Source: Diphasiastrum complanatum (taxonomy: Eukaryota > Streptophyta > Lycopodiopsida > Lycopodiales > Lycopodiaceae). Taken from it: 64,000 nucleotides of DNA. The position numbers were made by a program, and so were the translations under genes. A model generated the notes under the pieces. The model ran no database searches. It was not told the DNA's origin and worked only from the letters and a program-made list of their open reading frames with translations. Of this stretch, positions 30,860-43,200 are shown one piece after another (position 1 is the first letter of the stretch; the number at the start of each line of letters is the position of its first letter). The stretch is taken from contig CM055097.1 of assembly GCA_029204225.1 (NCBI GenBank), positions 12,942,721 through 13,006,720 of the forward strand, given 5' to 3'.

Positions 30860-33800
30860 ATGGCGAAAGGTAGGAGGCTATTCACACTCATGACTGCTCT
30901 TGTTTCCTCCCTCTGCTTCGCATTGCCAACATCTTCTTCTTCTTCTTTCATTTCTTCCCCCGCCTTCTTCACATCCACCACTTTGAGAGCTGAAGCAGCA
31001 GCAGCAGCACCTCGCTCACCCCGCATTGGGGCCACAAAGATTCTCGCCACAAGCTCTTCCCCATTCTCGGATTCTGCCAAATCCCACGACGACGACGTTG
31101 GCATCAAATGCGCAGCAGACGTGTTGGCGGTGTTGGGCGGAAAAGAAGCGGCGGCTTCGCTGAATGCCAGCCGAGCTCACCAATTGCTTTCTGACATGCG
31201 CTTTCTGGCACCTCTCCAAGGCTCCTCTCTGCCCACGCAACACTTGATTCAATCAATAACGGAGATACATGAATCTGGGAGCAAAGCCTCTCTCAAATCT
31301 GGGGGGATGGAGCTGCTAAAGCAGGGGAATCACAATAACATGCAGAGGCTTATTCGTTCCCCGCCTTCAGCTGTGGCAGAGCTAGCCAAGGTAGCAGTGG
31401 AGTGGGCAGGAGAGCCAGAAGCAGTGCTGGCAAAGCTCAGTCCGACCATCTATCCTGTAATTGCAAATCTCTGAGCTCTATATAGCTTTCTCGTTAGTTA
31501 AAACAATCTAATTCAAGTTTCAATTTTCCACTACAAGATAGTTCGAAATTCTCCACATTTCTTAGTGTCTGAGATTTAATACCCATTTCAATAGTTTACC
31601 TGTTTCTTCTGTTCAAAACTCTTTGAGCCCAAAAGCTATGACTGAAAAAGGGCTTGCTGGTCTGTTGAGTGGCAGAGCTATTGGCACTTCTCCATTTGAC
31701 TGAAGGAAACATTTTTCTAGAAGTCAGTGATTATGGAGATATTTCCTTAAGGGATTTGACAATATTCCAAACGGATCACGAAAAGTACCATCTTGAGTAG
31801 GTTGAAGCTTTTCTGGCAGTTAGTGATCATCCTCAATGTTGATTACATTTTACTAAACTCTCAATCACCAGCAATGGGTTCAAATTAAACTTTCAATAGA
31901 GTTGCAGTAAACAATCGAGATCCAAGTCACAAATACTCGCGTTACAACACAAGGAAGATTCCTAGTGAACAAAGCTAAGCTGGTTAACTTGCAGCATGTA
32001 CATACCAAGCATTAGGGAAATTGATTGGCTTTTGTAAGTGAGAACACAAACTGTCCCTATTGCACATAAGATTGCAGTAATGTACAGTTCTAATTACAAA
32101 AAGAACCATAACATTCAGAGTAACAGTCAAAAGTATGGAGGCAGTTGAGTAATAGTAATTCGCATTGATGCACAATGTGAGCACTATCTTGTTATCGAAC
32201 TGTAAGTCCTATTCTTCAAAGGAAAAAGAAGTGTTTATAGTAAGTGCAAAAAATGAGTGGATTTTTTCTGTGATATATTGGAACTTGACTAGTGTAAAAA
32301 GGCAAGAACAGTGACAGTTATACATCACATCATTTTAATACAAAAGCTTGAACCATACTCTGCTTAACCTACCTGGCAGAGATATTCAATTTCCTTCTAC
32401 AAGGTGCCTTCAGTATTAATTTGGTACCTCATTGTAATAATAAAACCTTGTGATATTCTTGTCTCAGGTCCCAGATGTGGAAGGTACAGCTGCAGATCAA
32501 TGTCAACTGGCAAAAAATACTTCTGCAAGACGTTTTGCTGCAGAGGTGAGATTCTTTGTTTCCCGAAAGACCAGCCAGTGATTATGTGCCTTCGTATTCT
32601 TTGAAAATGGTTATGTTCTATCTTGAACACTTTCAAGACAGACAGTGTTATTTGAACTTTTCCTGAGCTTAAATATCGAACTCTTAAACAGTGTATGCAA
32701 ATCTAACAGGAAATAAACAAGTACATGGCTTTCCTGTTTGAGGCTATACACGTACTTGGACCTTCTGCTGGCTTTAATGTGTCTTTAAGCCGTTATGATC
32801 TGTTTCACGGGCACATGTTTACAGCATACAACACCGGAAGACTTGGAATTCTGTAAGTGACCTTACCAGATGGCAACTGCAGTGGTTTCAATTTAGTAGC
32901 TCCTGCTGTCACTTATAAGCAAGAGATCAAGGTTATAGATGAGTATTATCTTGGACATTGAGGGCACGGTTTTCATTTTTTATTTCAAAAGAAAAATGTT
33001 TTTGATCTCCAGATAGGACAGACATGTGAATTATCCTTTGTAACTCCATTCTTTTCCAGGTTTCATTCTAGAGAATACCCAGAATTTGATAAAACAAACT
33101 TCCCTATCAATCTTGGTTACTGTCAGCGAGGTCAGTTCTTCTTCTGTCTTCCATAACTACGACTCAGACTCACACAAGAAATTTACATCAATAAGATCAA
33201 CCCCTTCTGTATAAGCCATGTGCAATATGGAAAATGATTTTTTAATAATTTGACTCTATAAATTTCAATTCCGCAAGTTCCCAACATGCTCTATTATGCT
33301 GTAATTGTAATGTCAATATGCATTTTATTTTTCCCATGGCAGACAGTAAGTCCTAACCATAATTCAGTAACGTATGGAACTGACATGTACGGAGTGACAT
33401 TCCACACCCTATCAAATACTGTTCAATAAAATCGTTCGAAACGTTTTGTTTACTTTAGATAGAAGCCAAATTTTTATTGTTCCATATGTATAACATGCAA
33501 TACATTTTGTATGTACGGAATGGAACCTACAGTATCCAAATGTATGGAACATATATTTATGTTAACTATTTTTCTATGCCAGGTTCAGATGTACCATATG
33601 ATGCAAGTATGAACTTGCGTAACATTCTGTGGCTGGCACCAATGCCTGCTTGCAATGGGCATCAATGTTCTAACAAATGGCTTGCCCCAGGCAAGTATCA
33701 ACAATCAAACTTACACTGAAGTTTCATAATCTCCTCAGCTGCGAAGTGAAAATTTCAGTTTTATACTTAAAACCAGTGAATCTCATCTCTTGTAATAGTA

Positions 33801-36800
33801 ACGAACAAATTTTATTGATACTAGTGATGGCTGATCAAGTTATCATGATGCAATTGAGTTTAAATGTGAGCATAATACAAGATGCGTTGCTAACTTGACG
33901 GTTTAGCTTGTCTTGGCATTTTTGTTTGCTTTTCATTGTAAGTCATATTTGTAACTATGTTTATGTTACTCCACAATATCAACTTCTGCTCAAATGATTA
34001 AGTTTGATCTGCTGGCAAAAATAGAGTGCAGGGAGAGAGTAAAAGAGAGAACTGCAACCTATACAGATCTAACGTATATGTGATAAAAAATTTCTCAACC
34101 CTAAAATTAATCCTTTGATTTAAAAAGCTTGGGTCATGTCGGTCCATCCATCACTCAATATCGAGCATCCATACCTGCCACAAAACATCCATCAGCCATT
34201 TGCAAAAAGAAAAACAACAATACTCGCAAAATGAAACGTATGCAAAAAGTCTAAGGATGCAGGACATACCTCTCCCAAGCTGTGCGAACAGAGCTCAACT
34301 CTTGCGTGATGGTTTGCTCCTCCTAGCGGAGCATGCTCCTGCGCAATGCCTCTCTCCTAGGTGGTCTCCAACTAGCATCCACTGATGCGACCAGCCTCAT
34401 AGCTCTGTGAAAGCCCAAGTGTCAGCAATGCCACACTCATAGAAGAACTGACCAACCTGTCTGGTACATTGGGCATGCAGCTCTCCAGAACGCTCCAATG
34501 TCTGCTGCGACCTGGGCCTAACTCTCTATTGTACATGAGGTGCTCGTCGTCTAGCAGTGGGTGTGGATGTGGTAGATGCTGGGCGATCTGTGGGTGTGTC
34601 CGACCGTGGAGCGTCAGGTGCTGGATTTGCCCCCCCCCTTCCCCCCCCAGGCAGAATCTGCTGTGGCACATGATGCATCTGCTGCTGACGACGATGTGGG
34701 ATGGGAAGGGCTTGGCACTGAACTAGGCCCTACTGCTGCGGCTGGAATTGGAGGAGCTAAACTTGGACTGTGTACTGGCCCCAAACCACCCTCTTCCCGT
34801 GATGTGCCTGCTCCTACACCTGTGCTAGGCCCTACCACTGATGTGCCTGCAGCTGCACCTCTACTAGTCCCCGCCACTGATACTGACCCTCGAACAAAGG
34901 TATTTGCTGGTCTCTGACTGGCTGGGTGGAGGTACCATCAGGCCCGTACATGTCCATGAGCCTCTGCCCATCCTCATCAGAAATCCTGGGGCAGGCAGAT
35001 ATGCCCATCCCCCACCCATATGGCCCTCTGAGCCGTAGCAAGTGAGCTCTGAGCTTGGTAAGCGATCCAGTGAAGATCCTGCCATAGTATAGGCATCTCC
35101 ATCTGCATGTACATGAGCCTCTCTAGCCACATCCCCCTCTGTGAACTCAACTCAACCTCAGCCCAAATGTCCCTACCAACGACCGACATGGTATTAGCAA
35201 GAGATCAGTCATGCAAAAGAAACAAACGAGCAAATGTTCAGTGCAATGCCCAAAACCCTAAACATCTGCATATGCATTACACTGCATTGAATTGGCTAGA
35301 ACAATTTTGACAAGAAAGCATCCAAAGAAAACCCTAAAAAATTGTGTTTAACAGCTGGAATCAAGCAAGAAACATTTGACAGCCTACTACTCATTACAGT
35401 GAACATCACAACCATTTTGGAAAGCATGAAAAAACACTGTGTAGCTCCTAAACGCATCAGGGAATTGGATGCCTCAAAATCAGATCATAATGAGGGCAAA
35501 AAACACAAGGGATTTTCGAGTTGGGGTTTGGAAGCTTCTGGTGCAGACGAATACAGACGAAACGAACTTCATAGGGGTCTCTGTAGGCATGTAGAAATGC
35601 AGTGTAGGCCAAAATATCACCTCAATCAGATGCCTCTAGGCTCGTTCATGAAACCGTCCACAAACACATGGAATTAGGGTCGTCGTTCAAAACTTGCAAG
35701 GCGTGCCGTAACGACTGAAACTGACGTGATAGGAATTACTGTGGGCATGGGAAAAGGTGGTTTATAACCAGAAACCAAGCGATTTCGTTGCCTATAGCTC
35801 AATCTAAACACATTGAAAAAATGAAGCCTACACTTACCAAAAATCTCCATTCTTCGATTTCGCTCGATACGCAACCCCGATCTCATAAAGCCTATGAACA
35901 CTGCCTCAGGAGCAACGAATAGATGGACGCCGAATGCTCACACGCGATGATCCGCCATCATTTGCTCTCCCTATGCACTTTTCTCTCTCTCCCTAGATAC
36001 GCGGACTGGGCGCTCGCTAGCTATAAAAAGGGCAAATTTTTTTTTCTTCTGACTTTGGCTATTCTGAGCAGCAAATCGCGATTCCCGAATTGCGAATCGA
36101 TGCAACTATATGTTCAGGACAAAGGCCTTTCTAGTACATTATATATTCTTTTAACTGATTAGCTTTAGGGCATTAAGAACCTCCAAAGTGAATCATCTCG
36201 TTCTTCCTAATTGTGTAAGACAAAGATGTTTTATCGTAGTTGTATTTTCTGTAGTTTGTACTAAGGTCCTTCATGATGAATTTGATTGTAGGTGCACTTG
36301 TGATTCTTGATGCTCATCCTGGAGGAGTATATTACAAGGAACTGGTGCCAGAGTGGGTTGATGTCGTACGGACTATTTATGAAGGTCTGCCCTTGTTTGT
36401 AAACAGTCTACAGTGATTTGTTTCTCTTTTGGACTATACATAGACTGCCATACATTATGGGGTGCATCTTGCATGTTAATTATGATACTTTATTAGTTTA
36501 GTCATGGCTATGTATCGTCTGCATTTTTTGGTGATTATGAAGTGCATTTTTTGATTCTTTTGTGACTATAAACTACATAGTACTGATACTCTCCGCAAAT
36601 GTATACCTGAACTCATCCATACCGTCAGCTTCATAATTTTTAGTTGTTTCCAACATTTTAAGCATGTTGTAGGACTGCTGAAGTAATTAAGAAGGGCAAA
36701 CATCTTAGTCATCCTTTCTTTGCAGGTGATTTTGGACAGGTCTTTATTGATGTCAATTATTTCAACGTTGCCAATGCTGCTCCTGAAGCTCGGATCTTTC

Positions 36801-36808
36801 TATGCTAA
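30860..36808 (+). CDS. Seven-exon host gene, 390-residue predicted secreted or membrane-targeted protein of unknown function
   Basis: Exons by splice sites: 30,860-31,456; 32,468-32,545; 32,710-32,852; 33,060-33,130; 33,583-33,690; 36,292-36,384; 36,726-36,808 (TAA). Lengths sum to 1,173 nt, exactly 391 codons, and all phases agree. The ATG follows a GA-rich leader. Residues 1-25 look like a signal peptide (KGRR, then LFTLMTALVSSLCFALP). A Ser/Ala-rich stretch follows to about residue 75. From about residue 230 the chain is rich in aromatic, His, Cys and Gly residues, including 'SRYDLFHGHMFTAYN', 'FPINLGYCQRGS', 'MNLRNILWLAPMP' and 'LVILDAHPGG'. All introns are GT-AG except intron 5, which is GC-AG and 2.6 kb. 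I cannot name the family with confidence. A first guess to test is the uncharacterised plant membrane proteins related to Arabidopsis At3g28720/At5g58100. If so, this copy may be shorter than its relatives. Confidence 0.8.
31457..32467 (+). other. Intron 1 of the host gene
   Basis: The donor is CCT|GTAATT after codon 199 and the acceptor TCTCAG|GTC, both phase 0. Reading through the donor would give only five more residues before a stop, so splicing is needed to join exon 2. No inserted element was recognised in its 1,011 bp. Confidence 0.75.
34370..35200 (-). pseudogene. Possible decayed minus-strand coding sequence inside intron 5
   Basis: Overlapping minus-strand frames (35,189-34,977, 35,130-34,864, 34,877-34,614 and 34,671-34,372) are GC-richer than the intron around them and give Gly/Ser/Pro-rich or Trp/Gln-rich peptides. 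A Pro/Gly-coding C-run lies at 34,629-34,648. They could be pieces of one frameshifted gene from a DNA transposon, but no transposase motif is visible. I do not recognise the product. Confidence 0.25.
36110..36222 (+). repeat. Long inverted repeat, left arm (inside intron 5)
   Basis: The core AACTGATTAGCTTTAGGGCA followed by ACCTCCAAAGTGAATCATC (36,153-36,201) matches the reverse complement of 37,558-37,606 with about one mismatch in 48. Weaker matching extends on both sides to about 110 bp. It lies some 70 bp upstream of exon 6. Confidence 0.75.
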
Positions 36809-37529
36809 ACAGCCAACAAGCTTGGAGGATGTGAGTTACAACCAAATCATGAAGTTTGTTCTTATTCTTTTCCCTGTAACTTGTAGTGAAGGTGATTGAT
36901 ACAACTTGTTCTTTACCCTTCAAATTGCTAATAATGGATTAATGTGTTTGGCACAGAGGTTCATACTTCTGTTCATTGTAGATCTGTATTTTCTCATCTG
37001 TGTCCTTTTTTGTGACGGCTGAGTGGAGTTGACCTCCTGACATCAAGAAGAAAGGAAGTCTTCAGAAAGTTGCCATTCATTAGAGGACTTGTACATCTGT
37101 TCTTGATTGATAGTATGCTAGTTGTATTTATTGGAGATGGGTATAATTTGTAGTAAACTCTGAAAACTGGAGCTACATTAGCTCAACTGAACTTCAAGGC
37201 ATGAAATAGGACTTAAAGAGGTTCAAAGATCTTGGTTTTTGCTGAAAAAGTTCATTGAACTCAAGCTGTCACTGTACTTTTTTGTAAAAACGTTCTTGAC
37301 TAAAAGACTATACCTTGCTGGACATGGACATGGAACTGGTGTTTGAGGAATGGTCCTAGAGAATCTGACACTCAATTGATTGACATTCTAAATGGTTAGA
37401 GCTAGAAGTGGAGTGTTCAGTTGCAAGAGAAAGTTTTATATATCTATGAGAAGTTAAGAATAATCTACCCTTTGACTTTCTTTGAGAAGGAACTTCACCA
37501 TCCACTTGAACCTTCCTATTGACTCATTT
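36809..37529. other. 3' flank of the host gene, no further gene
   Basis: This stretch should hold the 3' UTR and poly(A) region of the host gene. I saw no convincing additional coding exon. It contains ordinary AT-rich sequence up to the right arm of the inverted repeat. Confidence 0.4.
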
Positions 37530-37655
37530 GGTTGGCTTACATTTAGGAAGAGCAAAAGATGATTCACTTTGGAGGTTCCTAATGCCCTAAAGCTAATCAG
37601 TTAAGGAAATGTCAATTATGATTTACTTTAGGATGTACTAGGAAGGCCCTTGTGC
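37530..37655 (-). repeat. Long inverted repeat, right arm
   Basis: Reverse-complement partner of 36,110-36,222; the core is 37,558-37,606. The two arms enclose exons 6 and 7 and the 3' flank of the host gene, a 1.3-kb loop. It is either two copies of one mobile repeat in opposite orientation or a foldback structure. Confidence 0.75.
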
Positions 37656-38010
37656 TGAGATTACTTTGAAGGAAAGGTTTTTAGACTTTTCCAATATCTA
37701 CACACTTGCACAACAAGGCATGGAGATTATCAATAGCTTTCTATTCTAGTCATTTGGTAGTTACTTGTGACTCATGTTTGTGGGTGACTCATGTTTGTGG
37801 GTTTAGTGTCCTTATGCAACAACTCCGTCTAGGCAAAGTTACAGTACGGTGTACCTGTAGAGCATGAAAAAGAACACAACACCTTCAAAAACCTATCTAG
37901 AAAAGAAAATACCCCTTAAAAAACTCATCTAGAAAAGAAAAATGTAATCGATGAAAAGAGTCAGGAAAATATTTCACATACTATTCAAAGTTAAGGGTGC
38001 TGGGTTCTTA
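37656..38010. other. Spacer with an 18-bp tandem repeat
   Basis: GTGACTCATGTTTGTGGG occurs twice in tandem at about 37,767-37,802. Two similar AAAACCTATCTAGAAAAGAAAA / AAAACTCATCTAGAAAAG phrases follow near 37,890-37,940. No gene was found. Confidence 0.45.
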
Positions 38011-38043
38011 GGGGTTTTTCTTGCTATATAATATTCATGGTTT

Positions 38044-39260
38044 ATGCTCATACCTCAGAGATCAATTCATCTACCTCGGAGATTCAAGCACCATCCGCAT
38101 GGAAGACAAAGGGACAGTCAAGATCGCATTCTTTCTATTTGTGTTTCAAATGTTCTTCACATACCTCAGCTATCTAAGAACATGTTATCAGTCTCTAAGA
38201 TAACTGATGAGGGATACACTGTTACTTTCTCATCTGAACAGTGTACAATTGATAAAGATACTACTCTGACTATCTGCACTAGAGTTGGAAATATATATGT
38301 ATTATCTGACTCAATGGCATTAGTTAGTACTTCTTATGAAAATATAAACGATCATGCTATTATGTGGCATAGTAGATTTGGACACTTGAATACAATATCA
38401 CTTTCTTATATGCGTTGTAATAATCTAGTTGATGGATTGTATTTCCCTCTTTCCTTAGATAGGAAATTATTTTTCTGTGAATCTTGCATCTATGACAAAC
38501 ACTCTAAGAGCAAATTTTTCAAAACACATTCCATCAAAACAAAGCATGTATTAGATCTTGTACGTAGCGATCTTTGTGGTCCAATGCCAACTCCATCCTT
38601 AGGAGATGCAATCTAATTTATCACCTTCATAGATGATTATTCTAGATGGTCTACAGTCATGTTCATTAAACAAAAATTAGAAGCCTTTGAATGCTTCAAG
38701 AAATTCAAGGCCATGGCTGAGACTCAAACATCTACAAAGGTGAAAACTCTTCAAACTGGTGGTGGTGGCGAATACCTCTCTAACGAGATGTCCGACTACC
38801 TGGCTGAACATGGCATTCGAGACAATTTACAACTTCCTATTCACCTCAGCAAAATGGGATGCAGAAAGGAAGAATCGAACGTTTCTCAACTCAGCCAAAT
38901 CAATGCTACACCAATCGCACCTACCTACGAAGTTTTGGGTAGAAGCTACTGCCACAACCTGTTATGTACAGAACAGATCCAGTACTAAAGCCGTCAACAA
39001 CAAAACCTTTATGAAGTATGTCATGGGCACAAGCCTAGTGTCAGCCATTTAAAAATCTTTGGTTGTATATGTTTTGTTCATGTTTCTAAACAGCTTAGGA
39101 AGAAGCTGGATCATAGAACAAATAAGTGCATTTTCATTGGCTATCCTGATAACATAAAGCTTACAAAGTTTATAATCCATCTACCAATGTAGAATTTGTT
39201 TCTAGGGATGTTATTTTCAAAGAAGATACGTTCTATGACTTTAAACAACCATCGATAAAT
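38044..39260 (+). pseudogene. Copia integrase, second catalytic Asp lost
   Basis: The zinc-binding part is clear ('MWHSRFGHLN', 'CESCIYDKHSK'). The first Asp is in 'LVRSDLCGP' (about 38,570). The usual SDGGGEY becomes 'TGGGGEY' at about 38,755, so the second catalytic Asp is Gly. After a frameshift near 38,860 the Glu motif appears as 'AERKNRT', followed by 'FWVEA', and near 39,050 by 'HLKIFGC'. A stop also breaks the frame at about 38,614. It is inactive. Confidence 0.8.
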
Positions 39261-39539
39261 GATGCTATGTCATTTCATCCTATTTTGTGCATCATAGAAT
39301 CTTCCAACGGTGATGTTTCTTCTATAGAACCTGCAGCTACAACTACATAAGTCGAGCAGCCGACAGTACCCAGACCAAACTAGCTCGAGCAGATCTAGAC
39401 AACCTTCAAGAAAAAGCACCATTGCATTCTGGTCAACCAAACGTTCGCAGATCCTCACCAACTCAAACAATTCTTGAGAGATATACACCTCAATCTTTAT
39501 GGACTTCATCAGAAGAACCAGAGACCCTAGCCGAAGCAA

Positions 39540-40282
39540 TTAACTCCAAGGATGCTGTGAAGTGGCAAGAACCCTGGAAAGTGAGTACAACTCGCTTTTG
39601 ACGAACCAGACTTGGAATGGTCAATTCACAAGAGAGTTATCGACAACAAGCGGATCTTCAAGAAGAAGATCAACTCTGATGGTTCCATCGCAAAATGGAA
39701 AGCACGGCTGGTGGCTAAAGGATTCACTCAAGTCCAAGGAGTGGATTATCAAGAAATCTTCAGTCCGGTTGTCAAAATGCAGTCAATCAGGACTCTGGTT
39801 GCTTTAGCAGCCGCAAAAGACCTTGAGATGCATCAAATGGATGTCAAGACAACGTTTCTCAACGACAACGTTGAAGAGAAACTGTATACCTTCCAACCGG
39901 AAGGATTCGAAGTCAAAGGCCAAGAGCACAAAGTGTGCAAGCTGCACAAAGCAATCTACGGTCTGAAATAGGCCGCAAGGGCATGGTTTGAAAGAATCAA
40001 CTCTTATCTTATTCAATTCGGTTTTGCAAACAATTCTTCTGACTATAATATTTATTCCAAGCATATAGGTGACCATTCAGTTCACATAGCTCTTTACGTA
40101 GATGATGTGTTCATTATGTCTAATGGCACTTCTTTACTACACACTACTAAGAGTGATCTGTCAAAGAAATTTGACATGACCAATCTAGGCGCTGTTCATT
40201 CTTTGTTAGGAATTCACATTACTAGAATAGATTTCAGAAGAAGAGATATCTTAGCCAGCAAAAATATCTAGAGAATATCTCA
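39540..40282 (+). pseudogene. Copia reverse transcriptase fragment with YVDD
   Basis: The frame 39,612-39,971 contains 'KARLVAKGFTQVQGVDYQEIFSPVVKMQ' in pieces, motif A 'MDVKTTFLND' and 'LHKAIYGLK', ending at a TAG (39,969) where CAG is expected. The next part, read in the same frame, includes 'LYVDDVFIM' near 40,096, so the catalytic Asp pair survives. RNase H is missing. Confidence 0.8.
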
Positions 40283-40290
40283 TTATTGTG

Positions 40291-43200
40291 TTGTTCAAGC
40301 TTTCATTGTAATATAGAAGAACCACTTTCTATCATCTGTGTTTAACGTAGATGTATGATGTTGTGATTTGGTTACACTCTTACTGCTTGTTCACGCTTGT
40401 TCACTCACTTTGATCAGAACACAAACGTCTACGACTCCTCAGTTCACCAATTTATTCACTTGCAAACTTTCTCTAGTCAAGGTTTATGTCATGGTCTCAA
40501 GACTCTTCTTGATTAGGGAGGACACTATTGCAAATTAGAATTTATTCGCTTGCAATCTCTCTATAGTCAAGGTTTGTGTCATAAACTACAAAAGGTTGTA
40601 GTATAAGGACACTAGCCCATAAGATATGGCTATACGCATATCAATAAAAGAGCATGTCCCCTACTTATTCATTAGGTACTTCAGGGTAGCTCAATGAGCT
40701 AGAGATGATAACAAATGCATGATACCCTTAACATAGGCAAATGAGTAGCTTACTGCTAGCATGTATTAAACAAATGACCAGCTCCAAAATTAAGTTGCAT
40801 CAACTTAAAAAAGCTATTGAAGCCATGCCTTTTCTTTGAGCTTGAATTAATTGCTGGAAAATACACATTTGATGAACGCAAATAGGGAATCAAATTGCAC
40901 TAGCAAACACTAGTAATGTCATGTTAAGAACTTCAGAAGCTTAAAAAGCTTAAGTTTCATATCAAGTAACAAATCTTGTTAGGATTCAAGTGGTTCAAAT
41001 TGACTATGAATATCTCATCAAGTAAGAATAAGCAATGCTGCAAATTGACTATGAATAAGACTTACTAGCCTCTTTCCAACTTGAGGTCGTAGCTAGTGAA
41101 CGAGCCATAGTGATAATAGGCTTAGGATTGAGAGATATAGATCCACAACTATCAAGCTTTCTAGACATTGAAATGAGACAAGCATTCAAGCAAATTACAA
41201 ATTTCCAACAAATGAGCAAGGACAATTTCAGACATGAAAAGAGATACATGACAATGTTAAAAAAAGAAGCTTGTGGGTGGTGGTAACTTCTATGAGTACG
41301 AAGATTAAACAACTACACGTGTGAAGCATTGAGTTTGTTTGAAAAGTATACAAACATCTAGCACAAATCACTCAGATACTGCTATCGAACATCAAGCAAG
41401 TACATCTTCAACTTGAATATCAAGATATCTACATGCAAGCCTTCTTTATACACATAGGAAGTGCATACACAATTATACCAAAAAACTTGAGCTCCGTTTA
41501 TGATATATTTACAAAGCTAGCCCAATTGTGTGCAACCTCTAGCTATTTGTCTTCTTCCAAATTAAAAACTTTCTTAGTTTTTGCATAGAAGATAGTGTTG
41601 AAACCATCGATAACAAGGTCATTTTGAATGTCGTATGATGAGGGCAAAAGTCGTGTTACTTGCCACGGTGCTTCTTTTGTTTCTTTTTAGAAGCCTTGTA
41701 TCACAACAAGCGGTTGGTTGTTGTCGTGTCAATTCTTTCTTGGGCATCATGGGTGGTGGTAGCATCCACAATGCTAAGATTGTTATTAGGTCATCATCTC
41801 AACTTTGAGCTTAGATCTATTGCAAGTTTTCATAGTGTTGGTGGATGCTTGTATTCATCATTTGATGTCTCGCTCACGCTTCGCTTTATTTTTCAAGTTG
41901 GGTGACCTATCTTATAGTAAAGCCACTTTAGAAGTAGTGATTTGATAAGGACTTCGAAAACAAAAGATAGATGAAAGTATTTTGTGAGCGGGTCATTTTT
42001 AGAGTTAGGGACTCTTTTTAAGACTTTCTTTTAGGTCTAGGTGAGGTGTGTTTGAAACAAGTTAAAGTTGTTTTTATATGTTCGATAAACTGTAAGAGGC
42101 AATGAGCTTGCCAAAATGTTATATTTATTCATCTTTTCAAAAAACATAGCATTTTTTTAAATTGTGTATGTGACTCCAAAATTATAATTGGTCAACAACT
42201 ATACAGATTTGTATCATTGTAAATAATTGTTAATGCTTATTAGTTTTTAGTATCTAACTATAGATTTCTCAAAAGCTCTTGCAAAAGAAAATTCTAACTT
42301 CATTATGAAATCACTTTAAATTTCACTATCTATTTTTTGTAATGTTTAATGGCTTTATTGGAAATCTTGGCACCTACGTCTCTCCAAAGTTCTAGAAGTC
42401 AAATATAAATTCTACATTCACTGAATAAATAATGTGAATATCATGTGTGACAAAACCCTTTATTATATAGTGGTTGGTTTGCATGCAATTTGTGTTTCAA
42501 ATGTACTAATTAAATCTTCTTCCAAATCAGCATCCAATGTTGACAAGAGTTTTTGTAAGTCTTATTTTGTTCATTGTTGTGGAGTTGAACATGATGATTG
42601 TAATGTTGAAACTATCTTTCAAAATGGATATTGTTACTTTTGTAGTTGATTGTCAATATCAATTTGAAACAAAAAACTATTATATGCACACCACCTATAT
42701 TTAAGTCATCAATTCTTGCTTGACTTTTGGGCAAATGAACTCTTGGCCAAATTTTCTTTTGCCCTTTGGATCTTCGTGAAATATTTTGAACTCATACTTT
42801 TTTACAAATGCTTTAGCTGAGGTGGTATGCATCCAACAATATTAGCCAATTTTTTATCATGAAAAAAAAGGACTTGAATTGTAATGATTTTAAATTTTTG
42901 TGGTAAAATCGGGTTAAATGGCCGATTATTTTAAAGTATTGTATGTATTATGTTTATAGTTTGGGCATCCGGCCTGCCCAATAATGGCTGAAGTAGGAAT
43001 TTAAATTCTATAAATATTTTTCTTTAGGTACTCATGCAAACACTTTCAATGTACTTATGAAAATTTTATTAATAAAAAACCACAGTGTGTTTTGAATTCA
43101 CCAGCTGCCTAGGGAAATCTCAGTCACAGAGCACAACATCAACGACAATATCAGTATCCAACAGTTCAAGTGAATCAATGACAACAACAATGGAGATGAA

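Larger units (their letters stand above)
33691..36291 (+). other. Intron 5 of the host gene, GC-AG type, carrying foreign-looking sequence
   Basis: The donor CCCAG|GCAAGT matches the strong consensus of GC-AG introns, and the acceptor is TTGTAG|GTG. Frame is kept only with these sites. At 2.6 kb it is by far the longest intron. Its middle (about 34,200-36,000) is GC-richer than its ends and probably an insertion. Confidence 0.75.
38020..40290 (+). mobile_element. Copia pol remnant
   Basis: In order on the plus strand: end of protease with 'LHIPQLSKNMLSVSK' (38,150-38,200), GAG-pre-integrase, integrase core, integrase C-terminus and RT through YVDD. No gag, RNase H, LTR or primer site was found, so it is a fragment truncated at both ends. 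Homology stops at about 40,282, just past 'SQQKYLEN'. Confidence 0.8.

Noticed and set aside
31016-31252. Minus-strand frame within exon 1 of the host gene
   Set aside because: It is antisense to a frame with consistent splicing and has no motif.
40441-40583. Repeated phrases that might suggest a CRISPR-like array
   Set aside because: Only two imperfect copies with no spacer regularity, in a eukaryotic context.
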